This document shows positions 11,447-24,439 of a DNA stretch of 64,000 nt, piece by piece; position 1 is the stretch's first letter, and each line of letters starts with the position of its first letter. A program made the translations under genes and the position numbers. The stretch comes from Rhinopithecus roxellana (Eukaryota; Chordata; Mammalia; Primates; Cercopithecidae). Location of the stretch: the NCBI RefSeq assembly GCF_007565055.1, contig NC_044564.1, forward strand, positions 75,474,563 through 75,538,562, given 5' to 3'. The notes below the pieces were generated by a model. It did not search any database and was not told the DNA's origin. It was given only the letters and a program-made list of their open reading frames with translations.

Positions 11447-11984
11447 GATTCAGCATAAATGTGAGAAATAAGTAGAGTTAAAGTCTTTAAGTGAAGCAAA
11501 TACAGATGAATTCATTCACCATCAGACTTGCTCCTTTTGGAGGCACATTACTTACTAGGGCACCTCTATGAAGTTTTCTGAGGGATCCTGACATCTCAAG
11601 ATGAGGGAGGAATCAGGGTGCTTTGTGATATTGAGTCAGGTGGTTTTCTGAGATCTGGGAACAGGATTTGTTTGATAATTTAGTAAATTAAGGTGGGGGG
11701 ATTTTTTTAATGTCCTTCAACACCAAGCGAAACATGATTGGGTTTATGATGACTGTAGTTCTCTTTTCCATCAAGTTCTTGTTGATATGATTTAGGTATC
11801 TGCCAGCCCCTCCAGAAGTAGAAAAAAAATCATTAGAATCTATCATTTCGATGTCCCCTCATCCATACACTCTGGGACATCCAACTAGTGTAGGTGTCCT
11901 TTGTGACTTTATGAGAAATTCTTATGGGAAGGGCTCCTTGTAACCCAATATCCACACATTGCTATTAATAACTCTCAATAATGG

Positions 11985-12185
11985 CATCTGTCATGTGCCA
12001 AACATGACACTAAATACTGGATATGCATCATTATCTACCCCTTCACAACAAATGTCTAAGGTAAGTTTTATTATGTTCATTTTACAAATGAGCAATTTGA
12101 GGCTCAAAGATATAAATTAAGTTGTTTCAGGTAACAGTGCCAAGAAGTAAACAGGACAGATTTAATCCTGGGCGGTTTGATTCCA
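11985..12185 (-). mobile_element. MIR SINE
   Basis: Reverse-orientation MIR features are in order: TCATGTGCCAAACATGACAC, then ACAAATGTCTAAGGTAAG, then CATTTTACAAATGAGCAATT and GAGGCTCAAAGATA. It is heavily diverged, as expected for a mammalian-wide SINE. Confidence 0.65.
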
Positions 12186-12689
12186 ATAAGCATGTGTGCA
12201 TGCTTTTATTGAGAAACTACTAGGTATAATGAGAAAAACAGGCACAAATAAACAATACATATGTAGTCAACGTGTCAGAAGTGTGACCCACTAACCATAA
12301 TACAGGCACTGCAACAGATTTTAGACCAAGAGGGAAGGATTCAGAAGGTGGTGTTTGAAGTAAAGTGTGGCGGAGAGAAAAAGGTTCCCTTTTATCATTA
12401 AAATCCTACTCTCCCTTCCAGGTTCATCAGGGATTCCTAAGTGCAAAAATGACATTTACAATAAAGAAAAAATGTAACGGGGTGGACAATGAAGCTCACA
12501 TTTATGAAACTGCAGACTATCTAGGATGGCTGAGGTGTAAGCATGAAAAAGGAACCGTATAAGGTAAAACTAGAAAGACGAGATTGAGCTAGTTTTGCAA
12601 GCAATAATTCTTTATAACTGTATTAAACCTCTTTGACATCACTGACAAATTCCATCAACATCTATACTTGCATTTTCTTGCAAGTCTCT

Positions 12690-13260
12690 TCATTCCAGTT
12701 CCATAGGTATTTTCCTTTCCTCTCACTTGGCTTACTCCAAAGTCACTTAGCATCCTAGTCCTCTTCCATCTTTCCTGAGTTCTTCTTCAAATACAGCTCA
12801 AACTAAGTCACTATTCCTCATCTGCAAACCTGCCCTCTCATTGAACATTCATGGACCTCTAACTTGGTCCCATGCCTTGTCTACCAAGGTCTGGCCCCTA
12901 TTCCTATCTGTGAGCCTTGCCTCTCACTATTCCCTGCCTTGTCCCTAACTCTAGTTCAAAGGAACTACTGGAAAGTTCTTAAACTCTCATATATTCTTTC
13001 TTACTCTAAGCCTTTACACAGGACCACCTCTGCACATGGCATGCCTCTCCTTGTTCTTCACATGTGCCCAGCTAATTCCCCCTTATCTCTGAGTATCAGT
13101 TGATATGTTACGTCTGTCAGGAAGACATGTCTGTCTTGTCTCCTCACATCTAAGGCGTGCTCCTTTGCTTTCTACACACCCTGATACACTCACACTCACC
13201 ATTCAGTATTGCAAATGCGTTTCTATTTGTCTTTCTCACTTGTTATCTTAAACAGCTATT
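12690..13260 (+). mobile_element. L2 LINE 3' region fragment
   Basis: Pyrimidine-rich sequence with L2 landmarks: AAGCCTTTACACAGGACCAC, GCATGCCTCTCCTTGTTCTT, TATCAGTTGATATGTTACG, GGAAGACATGTCTGTCTTG. It is in the plus orientation and lacks coding capacity. Confidence 0.5.
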
Positions 13261-14831
13261 GAGCGTCATTAAATCCTGCAATCTCACACATGAAAAAATG
13301 AACTACTTTCCATAACAAGCCAATACTACTGAATTCACTCATATATTACTCATTTTTCACAACTCTTCTTCAGATTCTGAATAAAAATACTAAAGAAAAA
13401 AACGGTATCTTCATATTTTCTCTACTCTCTTCCATTTATTTCCTCTGCTCTTAGAGATACATACCTTAGATATTGGCCCCTTCGAGGGCTTAACGAACAT
13501 CCATCAGTATGAGAGTACAATAAGTGAATCAACTTAATATACAAATAAGTACGACGAGCGACTGCTCCATGTACCATTTTTTGAGACTATTACATAAATT
13601 TCATTAACCTCAGTTGGTACCGAGAAGCATAGAGTCCACTGGACTAATACGGGAGAAATTAAGTCAGTATTCATGCCTCTATGTCACTGCATTTCCTCAC
13701 ATTCTCTTTCTTCATTCAATCTTCTCTGTTGAGAGTAAATTCTCCCAGTGAAGATAAGCTCTCGAGTGGGTAAGGCACCATGGCCTTTGATGCTTCCACA
13801 TATCTCCAACAATGAGAGGTTTAAGTGGGGAGGCAACTAGTTGCCCAATTGTTGACTCATCCAATCAAAGAAAATTAAGTGATAAAGCATTTATAATGTT
13901 CATATTGCCCTCCAATCACCTGGCAAAGAGGTTAGTGCCTCTCCCTGCCACATATTCCTGATCACAAATCCAAAGGCAAATACTAGACATATCAAACAAG
14001 GCACGCACCTCTTTAAACTGGGCAGATAAAAGCAGAACTTTCAGGGCACAATTAGCACCCTCCCGAGGGAGAACAGAGAGAGGGGAAATGATGCAAAATA
14101 ATGCAGAGACACTTAACTGGTATTCACATTCTAGCTTGCAAACAATTTCTAATTCACTTGCCTAGACAGTTAACCATCAAGTCTGGATGTAAAGAATTCA
14201 AGCTCAACCGAGAAACAGGAAGCATAAGTTCTGTCACAAGTGTGTTTATTTTGGTGGCTCACATCTGCAGCTTTTTCCCCCTCAATGTATTTTTTTCAGA
14301 GCCAAACGAGGAAGGGAACAAAGTTACTGGGCCTAAATCCATCACTGTGATTGTGATATGCTGAACCACCCACAGCATCATGAGAAGGAAGCTATTAGTT
14401 TCATGCTGAAGAACTCCAACCCACATAGGGGCAGAATCTAGAAGTAAAGGAACAGTCTATTCAGCATGATTAACTTTATTCAGTATACCCAACATGTCTA
14501 AGAACCGATCTAGTCATGCTCGGTTTAAAAGCAGCATTATCTAAAGAGATGTGTTCTAGTGGATGTTCCAAGGTACCTGGTGTTCCACTAGGAATCCGGC
14601 ATCAGCAAGAGATCTTTTGGTGTCATCTTGTGTTGATCACATTACTGTTAAATCACTAGAACTGCGAATAGAGACTGAACACTGTGTAGGTGCAGGGCTA
14701 AACTATCTTAAACCAAACTTACAAAACCAAAGGGTGTAGACTTCACAACAGCAGCCTTGTTAACTGCATCGCATGAATCCAAATCCTTGGATGGGAAATC
14801 TCCTATACAGATTGAGTCCTTGTAATCCAGA
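13261..14831. other. Intergenic sequence without recognised features
   Basis: No coding exon or identifiable repeat was found. Short open frames (under 90 codons) have no recognisable similarity. Confidence 0.45.
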
Positions 14832-15053
14832 GAAAGGGTCAGCAAACTATGGCCTACCGTAGGCCAATTCCTGCCAGCCACTTTTTTTGTAAATAAAGTT
14901 TTACTGGAACATAGCCACAGTAACTCATTTAAATATTATCTACTGCTGCTTTTGTGCTACACTGGAAGAGCTGAGTAGTTGTATAGAGATCCTATGGTTC
15001 GCAAAGCTTAAAATATTACCTGGCTCTTTACAGAAAAATTTTGCCAATCCCTG
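14832..15053 (+). mobile_element. hAT-Charlie (MER1-like) element
   Basis: A near complete short form: AAAGGGTCAGCAAACTATGG at the left, GTAAATAAAGTTTTACTGGA in the middle, GAAGAGCTGAGTAGTTGTAT, and TTACCTGGCTCTTTACAG...TTGCCAATCCCTG at the right. The outer ends are imperfect inverted repeats, as expected for this family. Confidence 0.8.
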
Positions 15054-16018
15054 GTCTAGAATGGTGGAGCATTCACTAATTCTTGCTCTGCAAAACCTGG
15101 TTCTAGGTCAAAATTATTTTGTCTTGATGCTGTAATTCCTCCCTGAAGATCCTAGTACTTAAGGCTTTGGGTTGGCCCACAGACATCCCAACCCTCTGCT
15201 TGGAAACACTATAGGAACAGGTCCAGGTGGCAACCCTGCAAATCTGAACAGATGCCTATTTTTCTTCTGCCCATGAGACAGATGGTCCTCAGAGAGGGGG
15301 AGAAGAATTAGTCCATGAGAGAGAATTCTCTGTGCAGCACTAATTTTGGAAATGTATCCCTGATCCATCTGGCCAAAGAGGATTCCTTAGGAGTACCTTT
15401 GCTATTCGGGTTTGCTGAACATTCAGGAGGGGAATCCTAAGTTCCAAGGCTAGAACCTCAGGTATTTGCTCTCTGTCAAAATGTTAAGTAAAGCCCTTGA
15501 GACAAGAAGTCTCAAATAATTATGACAGAAGATGATAATAAGGATGAAGACAAGGATAGCTGACTACTCATTCAGGGACCTCTTTTCAGCGAATTTCTTC
15601 ACTTTCCTTTGATAGTACATTTTGCCTTAGATGAAAAAGATAATACTCTGATATTCTGCTATGCACAGAAAGCAGGAAGAACAATACCTTCTGACCGGCT
15701 AACAACAGTAGCTCTCCTCTAGATATAACAATGTTTCTCCTTCTCATTAACCACCTTAACTCATCTTTGATATTCAGACCTTGTTATCCTAAAGAGTATT
15801 TCCCTGCGGAACAAACCATAAATTTGCAAAGTTAATTAGGACTCTGAGCTTAACACATTTTCCCCCATTTCATTCCTAACGCTCAGCCAGGGTGTCCACG
15901 GGAGAGGAATACAGTCGTGGGTTCTTGGTTTCCGTTTCTGGTTGAGCCAATAAAGCCCCTCCCTCATCCCTCTTTTCCGCTTATCACTAGAGATGTAATA
16001 TAAAAACTATATAAAGAT
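15054..16018. other. Intergenic sequence without recognised features
   Basis: Nothing recognisable as gene, RNA or repeat family was seen in this interval. Confidence 0.45.
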
Positions 16019-16134
16019 AGAATGGAATGTCTTAAACTCCTTCTCCCTTTTATAATTAGTTGGCAGAGAGACATTTAAAGTGTGCACATACTTCGGGAAG
16101 CCACCATGTAAATATGATTTTATCTAGGTATGAC
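16019..16134. repeat. Left copy of a ~115-bp dispersed direct repeat
   Basis: It starts AGAATGGAATGTCTTAAACT, continues CCCTTTTATAATTAGTTGGC and ends TATGATTTTATCTAGGTATGAC in outline. A diverged partner in the same orientation lies at 18387-18500. The flanking sequences do not match. It may be a local duplication or two fragments of an unrecognised old repeat. Confidence 0.85.
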
Positions 16135-16239
16135 ATGGCTTCAGGCTGCTAAAAGCCTAAAACAAAACAAAGCAAAACAAAACAGGAACAACAACAAAAA
16201 CAAAATAAGACGGGTTGGACAACATTGCTAGTATAACAG

Positions 16240-16455
16240 GAGTGTCCAATATTTTGGCTTCCCTGGGCCACACTGGAAGAAGAAGAATTGTCTTGGGCCA
16301 CACATAAAATATATTAACACTAATGATAGCTAATGAGCTTTTAAAAAAAATTGCAAAAAAAAAAAAAATCTCACATTTTAATAAAGTTTATGGATTTGTG
16401 TTGGGCTGCATTCAAAGCCATCCTGGGCTGCTCCCTACAGGTTGGACAAGCTCAC
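16240..16455 (+). mobile_element. hAT-Charlie (MER30-like) element
   Basis: The left end GGAGTGTCCAATATTTTGGC is followed by TTCCCTGGGCCACACTGGAA, TTGTCTTGGGCCACACATAA, AACACTAATGATAGCTAATG and GTGTTGGGCTGCATTCAAAG. The right end is GGTTGGACAAGCTC. The family name comes from memory. It is moderately well preserved, with an internal A-run. Confidence 0.7.
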
Positions 16456-16679
16456 CGTAAAGGGCTGGTTCTGTTCAGCCCCAAATACGAAAGAGACAAT
16501 ATTAAGATCAGACACAGGGGGAAAGTTAGGCAACTAGAAGCAGAGGCATTAAGAAAAGCAACTGCTGACAGATTCTCATCATTCAATCTTAGCCAACAGG
16601 CTTTTGAAGTATGATGGGCTTCGTGTACATGAAAGAGGTGAGTACTTGTATAGAGAACACGTGGAAACTACCATTTACT

Positions 16680-16830
16680 ACCTGGATAATCTCAGAGTCC
16701 TCACCTATAAAACAAAATAATAACGTAGTTACTGGTGTTATTATTGTGAGGATTGAATGAAAAATGCACGTAAGTCATTTAATAGCCTGAGTCACAACAC
16801 AGTAAGTCCTTAATATGTACTTAACAATTA
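16680..16830 (+). mobile_element. MIR SINE, 3' half
   Basis: The sequence runs TCCTCACCTATAAAACAAAA, ATTATTGTGAGGATTGAATG and CACAGTAAGTCCTTAATATG in the order of the MIR core and 3' end. Confidence 0.65.
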
Positions 16831-17791
16831 TCACTGAGCAAAGTTCCTGCTAAAAACATAGTTGCTGTTAGAAACAGAAACAAAGGTGGAGCAGAGAAGA
16901 AGTCACAAGGGAAAATATCTTTCTTGACTTTCTTCTGAGTCATATACTTGGAGACAAAGGAAAATTCTTAGTGCTTTTGGTCCCAAAACCCTGTGTGGCG
17001 ATACCTGTGAGCCTGACAAGACCCTTCACCCAGTTTCAGCATCAAGGGGAAGAAGATGCTGCTTCATATGATGCAGGTCTCTGCAGATGATGCTGTGCCA
17101 TAGGAATCAATCAAGAAATAGTTACATCCCCAGCATTGCTCCGTGGGTTTTAAAATAAATGTTTCTTATACAAAGAAAGTATAAGTAGTTGAAACATTAG
17201 GAAAATAGTATCACTGATCCTAACACGGTAAAGTACTTGGCTTAAATTTAGCCTTATGTCTTCTTAAGAATAGACTATTTATTTATTTGTTTACAAAATT
17301 TAACTCAGTATTTTTCTAAATTTTTAACACCTTCTACGTGAGGTCCCCAGACACAGGCACAAATTGTAGGAACAGAGACCATGAGCAAATAATAAACCAG
17401 GAAAAAAAAGAGTTGATTTCATGATAACCAGGGTGGGAACAAAATTGACATAGGTTTTTATAAATGAAAACCAATACTTGATTTGTAACTAGAAGCAAAC
17501 GGGCAGCCAGGACAGATGACAGAACACAGCTGCGATGACTTCTAGCTGCTGATAATCTCATAAAGCTCACCTCTGGGGCAACTCCCTGAAAGCAAAACAA
17601 GATCAACCCCGCTCCTCTCAGCAGATGCTTCTTTTTCCAAGCTCCATGGGTTTAGGTTATATCTGAGCTCACTTTCACGCATGTTGTGAGTGAATTACAA
17701 AGAATCCAGAAATGTGGGAACGAACTGGGAATATTGTAGGCTGCTTCAACAAACCTTAGCACCATCTGCTGAAATATTAAGATGCTCGTTT
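16831..17791. other. Intergenic sequence without recognised features
   Basis: No gene or repeat family recognised. Confidence 0.4.
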
Positions 17792-17806
17792 AAAAAGTTC
17801 GCTGTC

Positions 17807-18165
<359 letters not shown>

Positions 18166-18386
18166 TTAAATAACTACTCTTACTTCTCTTTCCTGTATAC
18201 AAGCAGTAGGGCACTGAGCCAAAGGTGAACCGTCCAGAGACAGAAGACCATATCTGCTAACTTCTGGTCCAGGTGCCAACAGGAGATAACCTAAAGCACG
18301 CTGGTCATCAAAAGAGAAGAGATATGGTCAAAAGACTGTGGCATGTTTGTGCATTTCCGTGAGCAACAACAGTCATTTGGGAAAAC

Positions 18387-18500
18387 AGAATGGAATGTCT
18401 TACACTCCTTTTCCCTTTTATAATTAGTTGACAGAGACATTTAAAGTGGGCATATACTTAAGAAAGACACCATATAAATATGATTTTATCCAGGTAAGAC
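18387..18500. repeat. Right copy of a ~115-bp dispersed direct repeat
   Basis: It starts AGAATGGAATGTCTTACACT and ends TATGATTTTATCCAGGTAAG, matching 16019-16134 apart from scattered substitutions and small indels. The copies are about 2.37 kb apart and the young Alu lies between them. Confidence 0.85.
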
Positions 18501-18699
18501 AATCCCTTAGTAATCTGAGACTTGTGAGATTTGGGGGTTCCCTTTGTAGATAAGATGTTTCTCAAACAGAGCAGCTGAAAAGAGCCTCAGGTTTGTAGAC
18601 AATGACTAGGCTAATGGTTAGAGTTCCAAGGGGCTTAGGGAAAGCAAAAGAAAGCCTTGCATCATTTAATGCCAATGCTGAAAGGCCCCAACAGAATCA

Positions 18700-18925
18700 C
18701 ATATTAATAATAGTAACAGCAGCAGCTAACATCTTTCAAGCATGTACCAAGCATTATGTTAATGGTTACATCTGTTATTAAGTCTTCCAGCATTCTCAGG
18801 TAGGTACTGCTGTCTCATTTTACAGAGGAAGAATATAGACGCTTACAGAAATTAAGGAACTTACAAGAGCATCAGTTTGGAATGGGTGAAGCTGTTATTG
18901 AAGCTAAGCTGCTGACTCCAGAGGC
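18700..18925 (-). mobile_element. MIR SINE
   Basis: Reverse-orientation MIR order: GCATGTACCAAGCATTATGT, TCAGGTAGGTACTGCTGTCT, CATTTTACAGAGGAAGAATA, TTACAGAAATTAAGGAACTT. It is old and diverged. Confidence 0.65.
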
Positions 18926-20330
18926 TAATTTCACTTGGAACCATGAAACTATATTGACCATGGACTGAGATTCATGTAAGGCCACTTACCAAGGGAGTGT
19001 CATCATAAGGATATGAGTGGTAAAGCAGAAGACAAGGATCTTATAAGAGCCCAAAAACCTGCTTCAGGGAGACAATAAGTGGAGCCAAAGTAACCAGAAG
19101 GATGTCCGGCAGCACAAGTTCATGGGTCTTCACTCCTGTGTATCACTATTACTGACACAGCTCCTCTGCCTATCTGCTTTCCCTTCTATTAACTTGTTTC
19201 TGTTCTCTGCAACTGGCCCAAGTCACTCATTGGCTAGGCTACAGATTGGTTGTCCTTGAACCGAGGCCAGGTACAAGAGTGGGGGCCTCAGGGGCTGCTC
19301 AGGGCCCCAACTTTAGCAGAAGTTATGGGAAAGGCAGACACCTATGGAAGGGGCCATAGAACAGTGAGCCCCATGCTGCTCATGTAGTACAGAAAGCAAT
19401 TCCACATCCATGTTTGTACTCTGCCTCACATTTTTGACTTTTACAGAGATTATTTATATCCAAAAGGGCACACGGGATTACTCTCAGTCCCAACAGTCTA
19501 TGTGTAGTGACTACACGGATAAAATAGTATATACATAGTAGTATATACACATAGTATATACATATGTGAAGATCTCTCCTACTAGTAAGTACAAAGAGTA
19601 CTAACAAAAACAAGTTACTTATGAAAGGGTTTCCTCTTCCTTCTTCACTGTTTCAAAGTCCTGTTTATTAGAATTAGAAGGTGCATGGTCCTGATTTCCA
19701 CTTACCAGGAGGCTGGTCATTTTTCATCATTACGTAGAGGGGTGGCTCCGAGTTTAGCTCAACCATCTGTCGTCCCTCGCAAGCCTGAGGGATTCACAGC
19801 AGGACCAGGAGAGTTTGCCAACCCTCTCAAGCAGGCTCTGAGGGCAGGGTTGACAAGTTACTTCCCAAGCCTGGGTGGACCAGACAGGAAGAACAGACCC
19901 ATACATATGACTAGACAGAGCCAGACACGCAGGGATAATAGGTCATCAAAAAAGCAAAGTTGGTCTCCAGAAAGAAGAAAACCCACCCTGCAACAATCAC
20001 TATCAAAGTCACATGTATTCACACAAGACACTTCCATCAAACTCCAAATGTCTCTAGAGCAAAGAGGTTAAAAATGTTCTTGTGGTAAGTAAAACCTACT
20101 TTTCATGCAAACAAAAATTAATCACATAAACATTACATGGTGACATATCCCAGCCCTGGGGGCCATCCAACCAATGCTGCATGATGTCCAGGGAAAAGAC
20201 AACTCCTAATATACGTACCTCAGGCCTATGAAATCAATTTTTGGGCCCAGGAATCTATGTATACATGTTTCAAAAGGCCCTCTGGGTCAATCTTAAGAAT
20301 GCTCAAGTTCAAGAAACACTGCCTCACATC
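18926..20330. other. Intergenic sequence, short AT-rich tandem motif near 19525-19570
   Basis: No gene recognised. A motif like ATAGTATATACA recurs about three times around 19525-19570. The 128-codon open frame at 19685-20071 has no family signature. Confidence 0.45.
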
Positions 20331-20505
20331 ACTTCTTCTCAAACTTTAATATGCATATGGATCAACCTGGGACTTCTGTTAAGATGCAGATTATGACTCA
20401 GTAGTTTAGGGATAGAAGCCATTATACAATGAGTTTGCATTTCTAACAAGTTTCCAAAAGGTATCAATGCTGCTGATCCATGAACCATACTTAGAACAGC
20501 ATCCA
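20331..20505 (+). mobile_element. MER5A-like hAT-Charlie element
   Basis: CTTCTTCTCAAACTTTAATA at the left is followed by GATGCAGATTATGACTCAGT, GTTTGCATTTCTAACAAGTT and ATGCTGCTGATCCATGAACC, the order of MER5A in forward orientation. Confidence 0.75.
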
Positions 20506-21319
20506 GTGCTCTTATTCTATGTACTATAATAATTTATTAGCAATCTTCTTTGGCAACCAGGATTATGTGATGTTGAAGGCGATAAGGTGGTAATTGGACC
20601 ACTGTCTGAAATACTGCACATTTCATTTCAGGAAAGTCCATATCCTTCATGTTTATGCACTTCAATTTAGATGGCAAGGGTTACTATGAAATGTATTTGA
20701 ATACTTTCAGGTATTATTTCACTCATATGATACTACTCAGTTTCTAAATCACAGCTTGGTATGCAGAGGTCTGTGGTTCTAATCAAACAGAGTGCTCAAC
20801 ATTAGTCAAATCAATCACTTTTCCTTTACCAGAGTTCCTCACCTGCCAAACAAAGGTATTTGCATCAACTAATCCACAAGGCTTATTACTCCTTATGTGT
20901 ACAACCGCATGCATGAACAACAGGAAAGAGCAACAACAGAAATACCCACAACTGCTACCAAGATAATTTTCTACACATAAAGACCAGTTAAGATCATTGC
21001 TTATCTTGCCACCAAAAGAACAAATGTTCTCTTGTCTCTGAAGGCAGAAAAATAAAGATTTTAATCAAAGATTTTAATCTGAACTGGGTTCCACTGAAGC
21101 TTGCAAGTTTTCTTACCTCTTGGAGGATCACATACCACAAAACAAAACGGAAACAATCTGGGTTCTACTCCAAAAAGTTTGACCCTGACCATGCTTTAGT
21201 CAGGATACACGCTTTAGTCGTTTTCGTTCACTTACCTAGAAACAGATAACTCATCTTTCCATCTTATTCTGTGATGATGAAAGAAGCTAAACCCTAACCC
21301 CTTATTCCATTAGGGGTTA

Positions 21320-21405
21320 CTTTGTCTTCCCAAACCTCAGGTTTTCCTATCTGTAAAATGGGGATAATATGTACCTTTCAGAACTATGAAAATTAGTAAT
21401 TAGCT
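21320..21405 (+). mobile_element. MIR fragment
   Basis: CCTCAGGTTTTCCTATCTGT and AAAATGGGGATAATATGTACC match the MIR core and downstream region. It is short, so confidence is moderate. Confidence 0.6.
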
Positions 21406-21799
21406 CATGGTCTACATTCAGCAAAGGAAAGCAATAATGACAAGACAGTTTTATATAAGAGTTTGACACTAAGTCAGAGAAATATCTGCCTAAGTACACC
21501 CAAGAATTCCACATGCACATAACCTCCTGATATTGTTGTATGACTCTTAGGATTCGGCTTTGGTCAGTAAGTGGCATTAGTCAAGCTATCAACTCTAAGT
21601 AGAGGATATTCTAGCACTAAGAGTAAATTCAAGCAGGTCAGGTTACTTTCTGGCTATTAACACCATAATATTTCCATCAAAAAGAGGAAAGTTATCAAGT
21701 CTTGTATTTATAAGTGTACACTAAATACCACTCACCTGGTCTCCTAATAGGACACCAGACATTTCAACTTTTCTTTATATTTGTCTGATTTATACTGAT

Positions 21800-21855
21800 A
21801 CACAAACAATACACACACACACACTCACACACACACACAGACACAGACACACACA
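21800..21855. repeat. (CA)n microsatellite, imperfect
   Basis: ACACAC repeats are interrupted by CTC and CAG units. Length polymorphism is likely. Confidence 0.9.
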
Positions 21856-22109
21856 GTTTATATATTGCCCAAGATGGAAGACATTATAATTAACTGTTTA
21901 TATCACTAACTTTATATGAGAAACATTCACACTTAGAAGACGTTTTTATCCAAGGAGAACAGAAACAACACGTAGCAGTTTACTGAGTGTGTACACTTGC
22001 ACTTTCTCTTGAAACACAGTAATTCCTTTTTCATACTTTTCCTGGGGTCACTGTTTTATAATTTGGGCATTATTTTCAACCCTGACATACCTTCGAAACA
22101 AGCGAATCC

Positions 22110-22140
<31 letters not shown>

Positions 22141-22562
22141 CAAAAAACCCACTATGAATATTATCAGCACTAACGTTCTGATACAGAAAATAAATTTTAA
22201 AATGAGCCAGGCCTCACACCCTAACTGTGAGTAGGTAGTAGTAACTCCTCACACTTCACTCTCACCTTTTATGTATCCTACATCCATTCTGAGTGCTCAC
22301 GATGCTCAAGGAACTGTGGTGGATACAGAGGGAAAGAAACACCAAGCTGACCTGCAAGAAAGGTACTACTCTAAGGGATTTTCCAGTCTAGAAAGCTAAA
22401 ACATGAGCTAAGTTATATATGTATTATAGACTTCCCCTCACACACACAAAAAGCCCACCTAGACTTTTTTCTAAGTGATGTATTTTCAGCAGTAAAACCA
22501 AACCACCTCGCTTAAGGGTAAAATTCAAATATTTCTATCAAGGCCACCTACTATTAACCACT

Positions 22563-22795
22563 ACAGTATACTGTGTTAAGATCTCAAGTTTTGAAGTCAC
22601 ACAACGACTTGCAAATCTAGCTTAACAATTTGCTAACTGTAGTCCTTGGACAAGTTTTTAAACTTCTTTCAGTCTCATCTTATTCTTCTGTAAAATTGGA
22701 TTAGGAGTATCGCCCTCATAATGTTAAGTGAGATAATGTACAGAAAATACTTAGCACAGTGCTTGACCCAAATTATTTAGTCAAATATAAGTTTT
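22563..22795 (+). mobile_element. MIR SINE, nearly full length
   Basis: The order follows the MIR consensus: AGATCTCAAGTTTTGAAGTC, GCTAACTGTAGTCCTTGGAC, TCTTCTGTAAAATTGGATTA, AAGTGAGATAATGTACAGAA and ACTTAGCACAGTGCTTGACC. It extends from the tRNA-derived side to the 3' end. Confidence 0.75.
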
Positions 22796-22939
22796 CTGGG
22801 TGTCAACTGGTGTAGAAACAGACAACCACAGGGTTCCCGGACCCTGAAGAGAACACAACAGAGGAGGAGGAGGAACGAGCAGAGTAAGAACACCTCTGAT
22901 TTCCTATACCCTTTCCAGCTAACTCCAACCACTACTGTG

Positions 22940-23095
22940 TCTCTGCCTTGGCTGAAAAAGCCCCGTGTGTTATAAAACCTGTCTGGGACTTACCCTAGAG
23001 CCACTGAATCAGAATCCAGTTGTGTATGAAGCATCTGTATTAATAAGTTCCAAATGTGAGTTATCATGCATACCTAAGTTTGAGAGCCACAGCGG
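22940..23095 (-). mobile_element. MER5A/MER20-like hAT fragment
   Basis: ACTGAATCAGAATCCAGTTG and TAAGTTTGAGAGCCAC are typical of this hAT group. The rest is diverged. Subfamily and borders are uncertain. Confidence 0.45.
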
Positions 23096-24344
23096 AAGAT
23101 AAAATGTTTTGTAAGTGTTTCAATATTTGTTGAGACATGATTCAGCTAAGATCTGATGTTTTACTTTGAGCCCAATACACCTGTCCAGTCTTCAAAACCT
23201 CGGGAGCATTGTCCAAAATTTCATTCAGAAGTCTTCCTAATGGAGTTCTTCCTAATTTACCTCCACTCTTTGCCCAGGGCTCCTGCTCATTGTGTGGGAA
23301 AGGAGAGCATGACACAGAGGTGCCCTCTCTGATCCCTCTGCTCAGAGGTCTGGTCAACCCATCTGTCCTCACTCACAGCTCCACATCCTTCTCATCTCAC
23401 TTCCATATCTCTGATGGGTCCTTAACTAATTTATTCAAGATGATGTTACCACATTGCTTTCAAATACATTTATAATCAAGTCTGAGTATGAAAAAACATT
23501 GTCTAATAGACACACTTCAATTCTAATGATTCTGGTGTCCTAGTATGTATTGAATTGGTTTCCAAAGAGATAAAATATAAATTGTCTCAAAAGAAACAAA
23601 AAAAATCCATCAACAATTCACACTACTATAATTATTTAATCATCATTAGAAGGAAAAAGGGAAGAAAGTCTTGCATTTGCTGAAACTTCCGTGTGGTCAA
23701 TTCAAAACACAAATACTGTAGGAGACTATAGTATTATTTAAAAATCGTTATCCAGAGAGATAAAAATATTCACAGAAAAAGTTTTATTAAAATTACTAGA
23801 TAAATTACTAGATAAAATATACCAGCATTTATACCTCTCCAATTATATGAAAATGTCTATTGCAGGTAGGTGTGATTAAAGAACTACACTACTTGACTTA
23901 GTAACAGATCTAAGCTGGCTACTCAGACAGATTGCCATCTGGTCAATCAATTGCCATTTGAAAAGCTGCTCTAAAAATATCTTCATTTAAGTGCCTAAAT
24001 CTCATCAAAATGTAATGACTTCTAATTAATTTATGCTAGCTAGCAGGAAACAAACTTTCAATGTATACTTTAGATTCCCACTTATAATACAATTACCAAA
24101 ACCCTCCAACATTCCCAAATTATTTCCCCAAAAAGAGACACGGTAACAGCTCCTGATTCCACTTACTATGAAGCCACTATGAACTAGTCCTACAATTAGG
24201 GCAATCTCTACCAGCCTTTTAAATGTAGGGGAGTCCATCAATTTACTTTAGCTACAGAATATACAAAATATGCCTTTTCTTATTTCCACAAAATGGCAAC
24301 AGTGTACAAAAGGAAGCAGGTGCTGCTATTTACCAACTCTTAAG
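23096..24344. other. Intergenic sequence without recognised features
   Basis: No gene or repeat family recognised. A small tandem TTACTAGATAAA pair occurs near 23793-23818. Confidence 0.4.
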
Positions 24345-24439
24345 TTTACATACGCTTCTGTAAAATGGGAACAATACAGAATTCTCTGCCTCACAGGTTG
24401 TGAGAATCAGAGGAGAAAACGTATGAAAAAGCATATTGT
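24345..24439 (+). mobile_element. MIR remnant interrupted by a retrocopy
   Basis: ACGCTTCTGTAAAATGGGAA, CTCTGCCTCACAGGTTGTGA and GAATCAGAGGAGAAAACG match the MIR core and 3' region. The match stops where the NOP56-derived insertion begins at 24440. The last 11 bases, AAGCATATTGT, are repeated after the insertion at 25346-25356. Confidence 0.6.

Noticed and set aside
19685..20071. 128-codon plus-strand open frame
   Set aside because: No similarity or splice signals that would support an exon, and no retrocopy features.
21290..21305. Telomere-like CTAAACCCTAACCCC
   Set aside because: Only about two imperfect units, so chance is the simplest explanation.
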